DNA of 64,000 nt from Leptospira dzoumogneensis. GTDB lineage: Bacteria > Spirochaetota > Leptospiria > Leptospirales > Leptospiraceae. The stretch spans positions 62,001 through 126,000 of the forward strand of contig NZ_RQHS01000012.1 of the NCBI RefSeq assembly GCF_004770895.1, in the 5' to 3' direction. A model generated the notes under the pieces. That model was given only the letters and a program-made list of their open reading frames with translations, did not search any database and had not been told where the DNA came from. Of the stretch, positions 1 through 10,381 are shown piece by piece. Made by a program: the position numbers and the translations under genes. Each line of letters starts with the position of its first letter. Position 1 is the stretch's first letter.

Positions 1-1
1 T

Positions 2-3000
2 ATAGAAGAATTTTCCGCGGTATCCAAAGCATTGTATAGGAGAATGCGCAACGAGTTCGGTGGAAAATATCCCAAAGAACTTTTACCTTTTATACTATCT
101 CAGGCAAATCGTTTTTATAATGACGGATTCCAAGGAACCACTTGGGAAAATTTCGTGTCCGGTCTTGCAGTGAAGAAAGTTTCTTCCCCTGATTCAATCC
201 AACTCCTTCCCCGCCCTCAAAAATTTCCGGAGATCGGTTCGATTAGAAACGTATTTTTGGAAATACAATCCATTCTTCCTAAATTTTTAGAATTCCAAGA
301 TTCTTTTAAAAAGAAAATCAACGCGAGTAAGTATAAAGCTCTTTCAAGTCGCCAAATAGAATTTCAAGATTCTTTGAGAAAACTTTTGGATTCTTCCGAA
401 CCGTTTTTACCTTTTCCGTTTACATTGGCCCTAAAAAAGATCTTGGATCTAAAAAGAGGAGAAAGTTTCGGCATAGGATCCATTCTTCTTTCAGACGATG
501 AATTAAAAACCGCAAGCGGCGAATCCGGGTATCTTTCTTATATATTAGAAAGAGAGAAGATCCGGAAACTTTCCGAAAATTTAAGCTCTTTAGGATCTTC
601 TCTATCTTCTTTCCTAATTTCTCTCGCGGAAGATATAGCGGAAGATTCAGTCAAGATCAAGGAAGAAGAAAATTCGATCACATACGGGGATATGATCCTA
701 GGGCTTTCCAATTCCTTGGAAAAAAATCCTGAATTAGTTTCCGAATTAAAAAAACGTTTTCGTTTCGGGATTATAGACGAATTCCAAGATACCGATCCGG
801 ATCAATATAATATTTTCAGAATATTATTCTTAGAAAAGTCCGGCGGTATCGAAGCGGAAGGAAAACTTTTCCTGATCGGAGATGCAAAACAATCTATCTA
901 CGGGTTCAGGGGAGCGGACCTAGGAACTTATCTCACTGCAAAAAAAGAATTCGATATAGGCGGAAAATTTGCGGATTCTTCTATCGTTTATCCGGAACTG
1001 GATACGAATCGCAGATCTTTGCCGGAGCTAATCTCTTCCTATAATTCGATTTTTGGAAGTGTAAAAGGAGAATGGTTCCCGATTGGAGAAACCGGATTTT
1101 TGCCGATTGAATATGTGAACGTAAAATCTCCCGAAACTCCTGGAAAAGCGATTTTATATTCGGATAAAAGTAATCGAGCCGCCTTAAATGCATTTTCTCT
1201 TTCTAAAGAAAGTAATGCAGACAGACTGAAAGACCAATATTCCAAATTTTTAGCAGAGGAAATAATCCATCTGGTTTCCGAAAAATCGGAGATCTATATT
1301 AAAAAAGAAGGATATTCCTCTCCTGAAAAATTGAGTTGGTCCGATATTTCAGTTCTGGTCCGAGGAGAAAACGATTCCGAATTCCTAAAAAGACAATTCA
1401 AGGCAAGAGGGATCCCATATACTTATCCAAAACAAACCGGACTATTCGGGTCTCCGGAAGCGATCCGAATTAGAGAGATCCTTCAATGTTTAAACGAAGA
1501 AGGAAGCAGGGATTCATTTTATAAACTATTAATATCCGATCTGTTCTGCGTACGCCCGGAGGACCTTCAAAATTTCGAAGAATATCCGATCGAGTCCGGG
1601 GAAAAAAGACTTTTAGAAACCTGGAGAAAATTCTCCCGAAAAAAAGATTTTCCGGGCCTGTTCAGTTCTATCCTGACTGAAAGCAGGCTGGCTTCTCCCC
1701 TTCCGGAGGAATCCAGACAAGACTGGGAAAGAAAGATCACAAACTTCAAACAGATCTTTTTCTTCTTAACCGAAAAAGCGTCCAAATCGGACCAAAGTTT
1801 AGGACAACTAATCGTTTATTTGGAATCCAAGATGGTGTCCAAAGAAGATGAAAAAGATTATTTAGAAAAGGATTCGGAAGAAGATAGAGTTAAAATTTTT
1901 ACGATCCATTCCTGCAAAGGTTTAGAATTTCCGATCGTGTTTTTATTCGGCGGATTTTCAGGCTGGGGCACACAGAGAAAAAAATTCTCAGAGTACAGAG
2001 AAGGCGAAAAACGTATTATAGATCTGGAAAATAATAAGGAAGAGATCTCAGTTTTTAATACGATCAACGAAGATAAAAGACTCTACTATGTGGCTTTAAC
2101 TCGGGCAATGTACAAATTCTATTTTCCATTGCTTGCCGAACCGGATCCAAAACGCCCTTTGGAATTATTTCGAAAATCCTTTCATGCGTCAGTTCCCGAA
2201 TTTCCGAAAAATTCTTCCGTAGCAAGATTCTGGGAGAATGAAGAAGGAAAATACGAACATGAATGGATTAGAGATCATAAAACGATCACCGGATTAACGA
2301 CAAATCCAATAAAAGAAGAAGGTTCCGAAATTTTACGTTCCGTGGAGATCTGGCCGGACAAAGCGGAAAAGAGAAAGATTATCCTAGAAAGTTATTCTTC
2401 TTTGGACTCGTTTTTTACTTCGGAAGGGTCCGGATTCCAAGTCTCTGAAACAAAAACATTCAAAATGGATGAAACACCCGAAGAATCTAAGGAAGAAGAA
2501 CTCCCCTCCTCCAATAAAATGGGAAATTTACTTCATCAACTTTTGGAAACGGAAGATTTTATTATATATAAAAACGCAAAGTCCGCGGCACAAATCCCGG
2601 AAAATACTTTGAAATCATATAAGAATATTCTAAAGTCTTATGGATACGGAAACAGCTCGGAACAACTGGAGCGATTTGCCCAAAAGGTCTCTGAAATCTT
2701 TTGGAATACTCTCAATACACCATTATCTCATTCTGAAAAGAGCATCTCACTTTCGGAAATTTCTCCTTCCGAAAGAAAGCATGAGGTGGATTTCTTTTTG
2801 AAAATCCCGGAACAAACAGGTGCTTCCGACTTATTAAAAGGAACCTTGGATTTAATATTTCTTTCGGAAGGAAAATATTGGATCTTAGATTGGAAGTCCA
2901 ACCTTCTATCTTCCAATTTCGGAGAAGATCCTTATTCGGAGATCCACCTGAAAGAAAAAATCCAAGAATCCTACTCTTTGCAGATGGCAATCTATTCAGT

Positions 3001-3217
3001 AGTTTTGGATGATTGGTTAAAATTCAAGTATGGAAATGAGTACGATCCTAAACTTTTAGGAGGAATGTACTTTGTATTTCTCCGAGGAACGGATCCGAAC
3101 AGACCCGGGCGAGGCTTGTTTTACCAGGATATAGATCCTGAATTTGTAAAAGTTTCTAAAAACAAAATAAAAGAAACATTAGATCTGAAAAATAGAATTT
3201 CGGCGGAAAAAGAATGA
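2..3217 (+). CDS. recB: RecB-like exodeoxyribonuclease V beta subunit (5' partial)
   Basis: This is the helicase-nuclease beta subunit of RecBCD, which unwinds and degrades double-strand DNA ends and loads RecA. The reading frame is open to the left window edge, so the N-terminus with Walker A lies outside. Visible UvrD-type motifs are DEFQDTD (from 776), GDAKQSIYGFRG (about 880), TIHSCKG (about 1900) and YYVALTRA (about 2090). A C-terminal RecB-type nuclease domain carries GNLLHQLLE (about 2520), GTLDLIF and the catalytic DWKSN motif (2888). The stop codon overlaps the recD start as ATGA, so the two subunits are probably translationally coupled. A recC gene would be expected upstream but cannot be seen. 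Confidence 0.93.
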   Translation: MEEFSAVSKALYRRMRNEFGGKYPKELLPFILSQANRFYNDGFQGTTWENFVSGLAVKKVSSPDSIQLLPRPQKFPEIGSIRNVFLEIQSILPKFLEFQDSFKKKINASKYKALSSRQIEFQDSLRKLLDSSEPFLPFPFTLALKKILDLKRGESFGIGSILLSDDELKTASGESGYLSYILEREKIRKLSENLSSLGSSLSSFLISLAEDIAEDSVKIKEEENSITYGDMILGLSNSLEKNPELVSELKKRFRFGIIDEFQDTDPDQYNIFRILFLEKSGGIEAEGKLFLIGDAKQSIYGFRGADLGTYLTAKKEFDIGGKFADSSIVYPELDTNRRSLPELISSYNSIFGSVKGEWFPIGETGFLPIEYVNVKSPETPGKAILYSDKSNRAALNAFSLSKESNADRLKDQYSKFLAEEIIHLVSEKSEIYIKKEGYSSPEKLSWSDISVLVRGENDSEFLKRQFKARGIPYTYPKQTGLFGSPEAIRIREILQCLNEEGSRDSFYKLLISDLFCVRPEDLQNFEEYPIESGEKRLLETWRKFSRKKDFPGLFSSILTESRLASPLPEESRQDWERKITNFKQIFFFLTEKASKSDQSLGQLIVYLESKMVSKEDEKDYLEKDSEEDRVKIFTIHSCKGLEFPIVFLFGGFSGWGTQRKKFSEYREGEKRIIDLENNKEEISVFNTINEDKRLYYVALTRAMYKFYFPLLAEPDPKRPLELFRKSFHASVPEFPKNSSVARFWENEEGKYEHEWIRDHKTITGLTTNPIKEEGSEILRSVEIWPDKAEKRKIILESYSSLDSFFTSEGSGFQVSETKTFKMDETPEESKEEELPSSNKMGNLLHQLLETEDFIIYKNAKSAAQIPENTLKSYKNILKSYGYGNSSEQLERFAQKVSEIFWNTLNTPLSHSEKSISLSEISPSERKHEVDFFLKIPEQTGASDLLKGTLDLIFLSEGKYWILDWKSNLLSSNFGEDPYSEIHLKEKIQESYSLQMAIYSVVLDDWLKFKYGNEYDPKLLGGMYFVFLRGTDPNRPGRGLFYQDIDPEFVKVSKNKIKETLDLKNRISAEKE

Positions 3218-5001
3218 AAGAAGGATCCCTCGAAACAATTTTAGATCAGGAATATGCAGGATTTCTCACCAAAGAATTTTCACATTTTGCAAAAGAAATC
3301 CCATATGAAGTTTTATTCTCCTGGAATCTTTCCCTGATCCAAGCGTCAAAAACGGGAAATCTTGCGATCCCATTCTCTGAAAAAAATACAATCCCGGATA
3401 TTTTATTCAAAAAGAGGGATAGTCTATTATATTTTTCTAAAGTATTTGGACAGTTAACCGCAGTAGAAGACGGTTTTGCGAACTTGCTCAAAACTATCCC
3501 CGCTACAAAGTCTGAAAAGATAAAAGAAGTTTTAAAAGAACTAATCTCTTCTAACCCTCTTGCAATCAAAAGAGGAAATAAAGAATATATACTCTGCGGA
3601 GATGGGGAACAAAAAGAAGCCTTAGAAAAAGCACTTCAATATCCATTTTTTGTTCTTACAGGTGGACCAGGCACAGGAAAAACCACGGTAGTCGCAAACG
3701 TAATCCGCGGGCTTTTACGTTTAGGTTATAATTTTAAGCAGATCGGACTTGCGGCACCTACAGGACGCGCCGCCCAAAGATTAAAAGAATCCTTAGAAAA
3801 CACGATCTCAAATATTCGTACAAAAAATAAATTGGATGATTCCATTTCTGAAATCCCAACTTCCACATTACATAGGCTTTTAGAGTATAATCCTAGAAAA
3901 AGAAACTATAAATACGGTAAAAATTTTCCACTCCCCTATCGGGTCATCATCTTGGACGAGGTTTCCATGGTGGATCTGCATATGATGTATAGATTGATGG
4001 AAGCTCTGCCTATCGGTTCGGAAAATTTCAGATTTATACTTTTAGGAGATCCGAACCAATTGCCAAGCGTAGAAGCAGGAGCTGTCCTATCCGATATAGT
4101 TAAGTCTTTAAAAAAGATAAATTCCGAAAACCTAGTAGAATTAAAAACAAGTCATAGACAGGAGGAGGAATTTTCTTCTATCTCCAAAGCGGCTGAACTT
4201 TGTGTAAAAGAGAATATTTCTTTTTCGGAATTCCAGGAAAATCTTCCTAAAACTTTACAGTTAGATCCTATTTTTACCGGTTCGGGAAACGAAGATCTAA
4301 AAGGTTTTTATCAGATCCGATTGGATTACAAAAAAGAATGGAAAGAATTTTTAAAAAGAACTGCGGAAGATAAAATTCTACCTATATTCTCCAAACTTCC
4401 AAACCCGAATTCTCCTCGGGAATTAAAAGAATATTTAAACAAAGATCTAAATCGATTCAAGATACTTACGATTCTTAGAAATGGGATTTTCGGAAGTGAA
4501 TTCATCAATAAAGAATTAACGGAGTTAATACTACATCATAAAAAAGGAAATTTAGTACAGATCGGAACTAAAACGTATTTTTCAGGACTTCCAATACTTA
4601 TCACAAAAAATGATAGAGTGAGAGGAGTGTATAACGGGGATACCGGCCTCGTTTTAGAGGTCCAAACTCCGAATGGAGGAACTGAACTCAGGGCCCTATT
4701 TTTTATAGAAGGAGAGATCCGAGATTTTGCACTGGATACACTTCCTCCTCATGAGCCTGCGTTTGCGGTCACAGTTCATAAATCCCAGGGTTCCGAATAT
4801 GATTCCGTTTTTATAATATATCCTCCTGATCCGGCCGACCTGAATAAGGAAGAAGTTTCTTTGGAACTTTTCAAAAAGGAAATACTATATACCGCGATCA
4901 CTAGAGCAAAACGTTCTGCGTTTTTGGTTTCGGAAGAAAAACTATTGGAATATTCTCTCCGAAACCGTTTTGAAAGGTTAACCGGTTTTAAATTGAGTTA
5001 A
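3214..5001 (+). CDS. recD: RecD-like exodeoxyribonuclease V alpha subunit
   Basis: A 595-residue SF1B 5'-3' helicase, the RecBCD alpha subunit that powers the second DNA strand. It has Walker A GGPGTGKTT (about residues 150-158), Walker B DEVSMVD (248-254), a GDPNQLPSVEAG motif, and the C-terminal UvrD_C_2 motifs AVTVHKSQGSEYD and YTAITRAK. The length is normal for RecD rather than the longer RecD2. The ATG overlaps the recB stop by 4 bp, which fixes the start. The next gene is convergent, with its stop 1 bp downstream. Confidence 0.95.
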   Translation: MKEGSLETILDQEYAGFLTKEFSHFAKEIPYEVLFSWNLSLIQASKTGNLAIPFSEKNTIPDILFKKRDSLLYFSKVFGQLTAVEDGFANLLKTIPATKSEKIKEVLKELISSNPLAIKRGNKEYILCGDGEQKEALEKALQYPFFVLTGGPGTGKTTVVANVIRGLLRLGYNFKQIGLAAPTGRAAQRLKESLENTISNIRTKNKLDDSISEIPTSTLHRLLEYNPRKRNYKYGKNFPLPYRVIILDEVSMVDLHMMYRLMEALPIGSENFRFILLGDPNQLPSVEAGAVLSDIVKSLKKINSENLVELKTSHRQEEEFSSISKAAELCVKENISFSEFQENLPKTLQLDPIFTGSGNEDLKGFYQIRLDYKKEWKEFLKRTAEDKILPIFSKLPNPNSPRELKEYLNKDLNRFKILTILRNGIFGSEFINKELTELILHHKKGNLVQIGTKTYFSGLPILITKNDRVRGVYNGDTGLVLEVQTPNGGTELRALFFIEGEIRDFALDTLPPHEPAFAVTVHKSQGSEYDSVFIIYPPDPADLNKEEVSLELFKKEILYTAITRAKRSAFLVSEEKLLEYSLRNRFERLTGFKLS

Positions 5002-5002
5002 T

Positions 5003-7843
5003 CTACTTATGATCTCTAGTATATACCCCGTCCCAAGAAGTTGGAGGTGGAGTTTTTTTATACTCGTTACATCTTTCTACAAGTAGTTGTACCGCTTTAT
5101 CTTCTTTGCCTTTTGCTTTTTCGGATTCTTTGAATTTTTTAACGGCAGGATCCCATTTACGATCCAAGTACAATGCTAAACCTTCTTCATATAGGCCTAT
5201 AATTTCTTTTTTGGCGGAGGCAACACCTTTCAATTCTGAGATTGCTTCATACAAGATCACAGGTTCATTCTTACCCTTTACTCGGACTAGATCCAGCTTT
5301 CTAGTAAAAATAGAATCCTTAATCTCGGAATGGACCGAATCAGAAACCAAGACGGAAACTCCATAGTCTTTACCTGCGGCTTCCAAGCGGGCAGCAAGAT
5401 TTACCGTATCTCCCATCATTGTATAAGATGCGAGAGCATCCGTTCCCATGAACCCGACTTTGGCAAGCCCGGTATTCAAACCGATCCGGATCTGCATATC
5501 TCTTGCATCCGGAATATATTTTTGGGCCTTCTTCCAACCGGATCGTAATTCTTCCAGTTTATCCAACATTTTAATCGATGCACGGGTCGCTTTTAAACAA
5601 TGACCTTCCACATCTACGGGTGCGTTAAAAATACCTACGATCGCGTCTCCGATGTACTTATCCAAAACACCGTCATGATCTTTTAGGATCAATGTCATTG
5701 CGGATAGATACTCATTCAGTAACTCGGATAATTCCACGGAACTTAACTTTTCGCTAATATTAGAAAATCCTGCTACATCCGAGAAGAATGCTGTCACCCT
5801 TTTTTCGGTACCTCTTTTGAGAGCAGCGAGGTCTTTCATCGCCTCTCCGATCACCACCGGATCGATCATACTTCCTAGGATACCTTTGATCTTCTCCCTT
5901 TCTCTAAGACCGGTCACCATTTGGTTGAGTGCGACGGAAAGGTTTCCGAATTCGTCACTTCCACCCTGCTCGAATTCTACGTTTAGATTTCCTTTTCCTA
6001 CTTGTTCCGCATTCCGGATCAGACGTTTGATCTTTTGGACCACAAAACCGGAAATAAACACGGCTAAAAAAATGGAAAATCCGCAAATCCCTAATGCGGA
6101 AAGTACTGCTCTGTCTCTGTTACGCCGAATGGATTCCAAACCTTCCGTTCTATCCACTACCGTTCGGATCACTCCTGAAAAATTGGAGGCCAATACGACC
6201 GTAGGAAGATCATCGGACACCTCTGAAATTAAAGGTGTCGAGTCCAATTTCCAGAGTACCTGTTCTGCTTCCGTTCTACTGTTCCCGATGATCCCGTCCG
6301 GAAAGAGAGCTTTTAATTTTGTTGTAGGAGTTTCACTTTCTCCGGAATAGATCCATTCTCTGACGGAATTCCAACGTTTTTGGAAAACTTCTTTTCCTTC
6401 TTCCGATTGAACCGATTTCCCATAGTCGGAACCGTCCGGCCTAAATCTAAGTAAGATCTGATCTTCTAAAGCGGAATCTCGAATGGAACCGAAAGATTCC
6501 ACTTCCAACGCCTCCTCTTCTTTAGGAGGATTATTCCTTAAATAAGTAGCGTATAATAAATTTCTTTTACGAACTAATGCAGCATATTTTGTGTATTGGT
6601 TCTTAAATTCTTTGTCTTTAAAAGGAGGGATAGGCGGCTTCTTCTCTTTTAACTCTTTCAGTCTGGTTTCTAATATAGGAGGAATTTTAGAAAGTTCTGA
6701 TAGAATTTCCTGCTCTTCTCTTAGATAATTTGTCCAAGGTCCGAGTGTACTTCTTCTGGATTCCAAAAGTTTAGCTCTTTCAGTAGATGCAGGATTTCTA
6801 AAATGAGGAGAATATAAAGCCTGCAATTCCAAACCGTTTTGTTGGAAAGAAGTAGGACGTATCTCTCCTAAAACTCCGGCTCCTTCTAAAAGAGAACTTA
6901 AGGCAGATTTTAAACCTTCTTCCAAATTCTCTTCCATAGGAGCTTGGTTCAAAGAAGATTCTGAATCGAAAATTTTAGTATCTAAAGTAGGCTCGGAAGC
7001 TTCTCCTGGAATGATACCTGAAACCGGAAATGTTTGGATCCTAAATCTGCCTGTATCTAATCCTAATTCTTTGATCTTTCTTTTTTTGGAATCCGCAAGA
7101 ATGGAGACTATATTCTCATCCAGATCGGATCTAAGCTTTCGAGCTAAAATTAACTTTTTACGAAGTTCTTCTTCCGAGGCGGAGATCTCAGTATGATCCG
7201 GTTTTTCCTGATTTTCTTTTAATTCGCTCAGGCGTTTTCGGATCTGGTTCGCTTCTCTATCGGCGAATACGAATTTTTTAGCCATTGCTTGGAGACGTGC
7301 GAATTCTTTATCACTGACAACTTCTTCCCCGCCTTGTTGCAGCTGCAGCCGGATATTCTTTTCCAGGACTTGTATATCATCTTTGGAAAGATAAGCTGAA
7401 TAATACGTATCCAAAGTTTTACGGACCGTGTTTTTGCCCAAGGCACCGAACAAACTGGTCTTGATGCCGAAAAAGGAGACTTTCTTTTCCTGGACTACGG
7501 TCTTGGTTGTTTTATATTTTTTTAATGCTTCCGTTTGTTTACTGACCCGGTCGCGAAATTCTTCGATCCGGATCAAACTTTGGGAAATATTATCCAATTC
7601 CAGAACGAGAGAAGAGATATATTTTCTGGAAATAGCAGCTTCTCTATCGTAACTTTCAGTGAGGATCTCGGTTTGTTGTCTCACGTAAATAAAGGAAAGT
7701 ATAAGAATTGTAAGAACGATCAGACTCCCGGTAAACCAGGCGAGTTTCGCTCGTATCCCGGAATAAAATAGTCTCGGAAGAACTAGAGTAAGATCTAGGA
7801 TTTTTTGCCCGAAACTCTGCTTGTGAGAAGTCTGTGTACCCAT
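5003..7843 (-). CDS. membrane-bound class III adenylate cyclase with HAMP domain
   Basis: A 946-residue sensor cyclase predicted to make cAMP. A membrane helix at about residues 35-55 is followed by a very large, partly coiled-coil extracytoplasmic region. A second helix (about 575-597) leads to a HAMP domain (about 596-648) and the cyclase domain (about 682-865). The metal aspartates are visible in FFSDVAGF (D689) and IGDAIVG (D733). The base-selecting pair looks like K729 and D812 (MMGDTVNLAARLE), which favours ATP over GTP. A short TPR-like tail follows. The periplasmic ligand cannot be predicted. The gene lies 72 bp downstream of the STAS/zinc-ribbon gene on the same strand and may be co-transcribed. 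Confidence 0.9.
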   Translation of the reverse strand: MGTQTSHKQSFGQKILDLTLVLPRLFYSGIRAKLAWFTGSLIVLTILILSFIYVRQQTEILTESYDREAAISRKYISSLVLELDNISQSLIRIEEFRDRVSKQTEALKKYKTTKTVVQEKKVSFFGIKTSLFGALGKNTVRKTLDTYYSAYLSKDDIQVLEKNIRLQLQQGGEEVVSDKEFARLQAMAKKFVFADREANQIRKRLSELKENQEKPDHTEISASEEELRKKLILARKLRSDLDENIVSILADSKKRKIKELGLDTGRFRIQTFPVSGIIPGEASEPTLDTKIFDSESSLNQAPMEENLEEGLKSALSSLLEGAGVLGEIRPTSFQQNGLELQALYSPHFRNPASTERAKLLESRRSTLGPWTNYLREEQEILSELSKIPPILETRLKELKEKKPPIPPFKDKEFKNQYTKYAALVRKRNLLYATYLRNNPPKEEEALEVESFGSIRDSALEDQILLRFRPDGSDYGKSVQSEEGKEVFQKRWNSVREWIYSGESETPTTKLKALFPDGIIGNSRTEAEQVLWKLDSTPLISEVSDDLPTVVLASNFSGVIRTVVDRTEGLESIRRNRDRAVLSALGICGFSIFLAVFISGFVVQKIKRLIRNAEQVGKGNLNVEFEQGGSDEFGNLSVALNQMVTGLREREKIKGILGSMIDPVVIGEAMKDLAALKRGTEKRVTAFFSDVAGFSNISEKLSSVELSELLNEYLSAMTLILKDHDGVLDKYIGDAIVGIFNAPVDVEGHCLKATRASIKMLDKLEELRSGWKKAQKYIPDARDMQIRIGLNTGLAKVGFMGTDALASYTMMGDTVNLAARLEAAGKDYGVSVLVSDSVHSEIKDSIFTRKLDLVRVKGKNEPVILYEAISELKGVASAKKEIIGLYEEGLALYLDRKWDPAVKKFKESEKAKGKEDKAVQLLVERCNEYKKTPPPTSWDGVYTRDHK

Positions 7844-7915
7844 ATAATAGTAACAGCGCCAGTCCGAATTTTTTCTGGCAAGCCTATAAAATTTGGAAAT
7901 TTATTTCCGAATGGA

Positions 7916-8389
7916 TTAGAACAATTTTTCGTAACTAGCCGTTCTATAGTCTGCGGTCAGGTAGAAGGTATGGTCGCAGGACGGACAACGATAGTTTCCT
8001 TTCCCCTGCACTCTCAAAATCTGGAGGCAAGCCGGGCAGGCCGTAGTACTTTCGTTAGGTTCCGCCGGGTTCGAAATTTGTCCGGAGACTAGATAATATT
8101 TTGCTTCTTCTCTAGTTTTGAAGTATGGTATCTTTTCTCTAAGTCCCAGGCGATTCCAATCTCCCATCAGACTCTCGGACAATCCGCAGGCTGCATATTG
8201 GGAACTCAAATGAGTGAGAGAAGAATTTTTGAGAGAAAGTAAACCGTTCTCGTCCCAGACTTGCAGGTCTCTGGCATCGAGTAGAATTTTATGGGGCTCA
8301 CTTCGAAGTAAAGGATCCGTTTTTTCTCGGAAAGAGTTCCCGAGTATGGAATCCAGTTTGCCTTGTAAATTGACGATCAATTCTTTCAC
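7916..8389 (-). CDS. STAS-like protein with C-terminal zinc ribbon
   Basis: 157 residues. The first 100 residues (KILLDARDLQVWDENGLLSL, then a second helix-strand unit) resemble a STAS/anti-sigma-antagonist fold, which suggests a regulatory partner protein. After a linker, four cysteines (118, 121, 135, 138; CPAC...CPSC) form a rubredoxin-like zinc ribbon. I do not recognise a named family. It lies upstream of the adenylate cyclase on the same strand, so a signalling role is possible but unproven. The ATG is the first in frame. The intergenic region to the divergent gene at 8495 must hold both promoters. Confidence 0.7.
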   Translation of the reverse strand: MKELIVNLQGKLDSILGNSFREKTDPLLRSEPHKILLDARDLQVWDENGLLSLKNSSLTHLSSQYAACGLSESLMGDWNRLGLREKIPYFKTREEAKYYLVSGQISNPAEPNESTTACPACLQILRVQGKGNYRCPSCDHTFYLTADYRTASYEKLF

Positions 8390-8494
8390 TAGAATAAAAG
8401 CCCTTTAAAGTTTCGAATCAGATCGGGTTTTTAAGCAACCCAAAAAACTCAAAAAGATTGGACTTTTCCTCACCTGCGACATTTTTTTTACTTA

Positions 8495-10381
8495 ATGGGA
8501 CAATGGAATCGTCGAAGCCTTCTCTTCCCTTTGGATTTAAGCTTCATGATCCTCTCCTATTTTTTAGCCCACCTGATCCGTTTCGAATCCACCGTATTTC
8601 TGCAGGAGCCTAACGACTTTTTTATCCCACTTTTGATCGTAGTAGCTTGTCGTTCTCTAGTATTTCTATTTTCGAATATTTACAGATCTATCTGGGCTTA
8701 CGCTTCCATCCATGACCTAGTGGAGATTATCAAGACCACCATTCTTTCTTCACTGATCTCGAATACCGCACTTTTATTCTATAACGGATTCGAACATCTT
8801 TCCAGAATGATCCCTGTCATAGATACACTTCTTCTTTTAGGATTTTTGTGTATCCGCAGCCTTTCTTGGAGACTAGTGAGAGACCAGTACATTCTGCGCA
8901 AAAAAAAAGGAGAAGGAATTCCAACACTCATTCTAGGCGCCGGAAAAACTGGAGCCACACTTCTTACGGAATTAAGAAGGCATAACGATCTGAACCTTCT
9001 CCCCTTAGGACTCCTAGATGATGACGAATCCAAGATCGGAGCGCATATCCAAGGTGTACCGGTTTTAGGAAAAATGGACCAGGCGGAGTCTCTCATCCGC
9101 TCTCTGGAAATCAAAAAGGTGCTGATCGCATTCAGCAATCCGGATGGAAAGCAGATCGGTAAACTCATCAAAAGTTTCGAATCTGAAAATGTGGATTTTA
9201 AGATCCTTCCTTCCTTGGGTTCTCTATTTTTTGATCCTCCAAAAGTACAACAATTAAGAGAGATCCGAGTAGAAGACGTGCTCGGTCGTCCGGTTGTGGA
9301 TCTAGAAATAGAATCCATCCGTTCTTATATCGCGGGTAAAACCGTTCTAATCACAGGTGCAGGCGGATCTATCGGAAGCGAATTATGCAGACAAGTTGCA
9401 GTATTTCATCCTGCAAAAATGATCCTACTCGATTCCGCAGAAACTCCTCTTTATGAAATCGATTACGAACTCAGAAAAGTTTTTAAAGACAGCGGGATCC
9501 AATTCAGAGCGGTAATCGCAGATATTAAAAATCCGTTGAGGATAAGTTCTGTTTTTGAGTCGGATCGTCCCCAAGTAGTATTTCATTCCGCGGCTTACAA
9601 ACATGTACCCATGATGGAGATCAATCCATCCGAAGCGGTTTTAAATAATGTACTAGGAACCAAAAACTTAGCGGATATCTCGCGTATTTATGGGACCGAA
9701 CGTTTTGTTTTAATTTCCACAGACAAGGCAGTCAATCCAGTAAACATAATGGGCGCTTCCAAGAGAGTTGCGGAGTTATATCTGCAGGCGATCTCCCAAG
9801 GCACCAAAACAAAATTTATCACAGTAAGATTCGGTAACGTGTTAGGTTCCAGCGGTTCGGTCATTCCTAGATTCAGAGAACAGATCAGCAATGGTGGTCC
9901 TGTGACTGTGACCCATCCTGATATTATCCGTTATTTTATGACAATCCCGGAAGCCACACAATTGGTTTTGCAAGCGGCAGCTATGGGGGAGAAGGAAGAA
10001 ATTTTTCTCTTAGATATGGGAGAACCGATCCGCATCCTAAATCTTGCGGAAGATATGATCCGACTTTCCGGATTCAGACCTTATACGGATATTCCGATCG
10101 TGTTCACAGGTTTAAGGCCTGGAGAAAAACTATTCGAAGAACTGCTGTTAGATCTAGAAGGGATCAAAAAAACACATCATCCTAAAATCAGGATTGCAGC
10201 CCCCTTAGAGGAAGGAGATCCTAGCAGCTTCCAGGCCAGATTTAACTCTTTATTAGAAGCGGCAAAATCGGATCGAGAAGAAGAGATATTCTCTTCTTTT
10301 AAAACTCTAGTGCCTGAGTATAAAATACATAAAGAATATATCAGCGAGGAATCCTCGCGTAAGTTGAAAAATGATGGATAG
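8495..10381 (+). CDS. membrane NDP-sugar 4,6-dehydratase/epimerase (CapD/PglF/WbpM type)
   Basis: 628 residues. Four N-terminal membrane helices (about 11-29, 42-62, 80-98, 108-124) precede a CoA-binding-like Rossmann domain (GAGKTG at 148-153). A second, catalytic Rossmann domain follows with TGAGGSIG (about 287-294). The active site has STDKAV (about 408) and a Met in place of the usual Tyr (MGASK), as in WbpM/PglF-type UDP-GlcNAc 4,6-dehydratases. It would make 4-keto-6-deoxy sugars for surface glycans at the inner membrane. Full length for the family. The end overlaps the next gene by 11 bp. Confidence 0.92.
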   Translation: MGQWNRRSLLFPLDLSFMILSYFLAHLIRFESTVFLQEPNDFFIPLLIVVACRSLVFLFSNIYRSIWAYASIHDLVEIIKTTILSSLISNTALLFYNGFEHLSRMIPVIDTLLLLGFLCIRSLSWRLVRDQYILRKKKGEGIPTLILGAGKTGATLLTELRRHNDLNLLPLGLLDDDESKIGAHIQGVPVLGKMDQAESLIRSLEIKKVLIAFSNPDGKQIGKLIKSFESENVDFKILPSLGSLFFDPPKVQQLREIRVEDVLGRPVVDLEIESIRSYIAGKTVLITGAGGSIGSELCRQVAVFHPAKMILLDSAETPLYEIDYELRKVFKDSGIQFRAVIADIKNPLRISSVFESDRPQVVFHSAAYKHVPMMEINPSEAVLNNVLGTKNLADISRIYGTERFVLISTDKAVNPVNIMGASKRVAELYLQAISQGTKTKFITVRFGNVLGSSGSVIPRFREQISNGGPVTVTHPDIIRYFMTIPEATQLVLQAAAMGEKEEIFLLDMGEPIRILNLAEDMIRLSGFRPYTDIPIVFTGLRPGEKLFEELLLDLEGIKKTHHPKIRIAAPLEEGDPSSFQARFNSLLEAAKSDREEEIFSSFKTLVPEYKIHKEYISEESSRKLKNDG

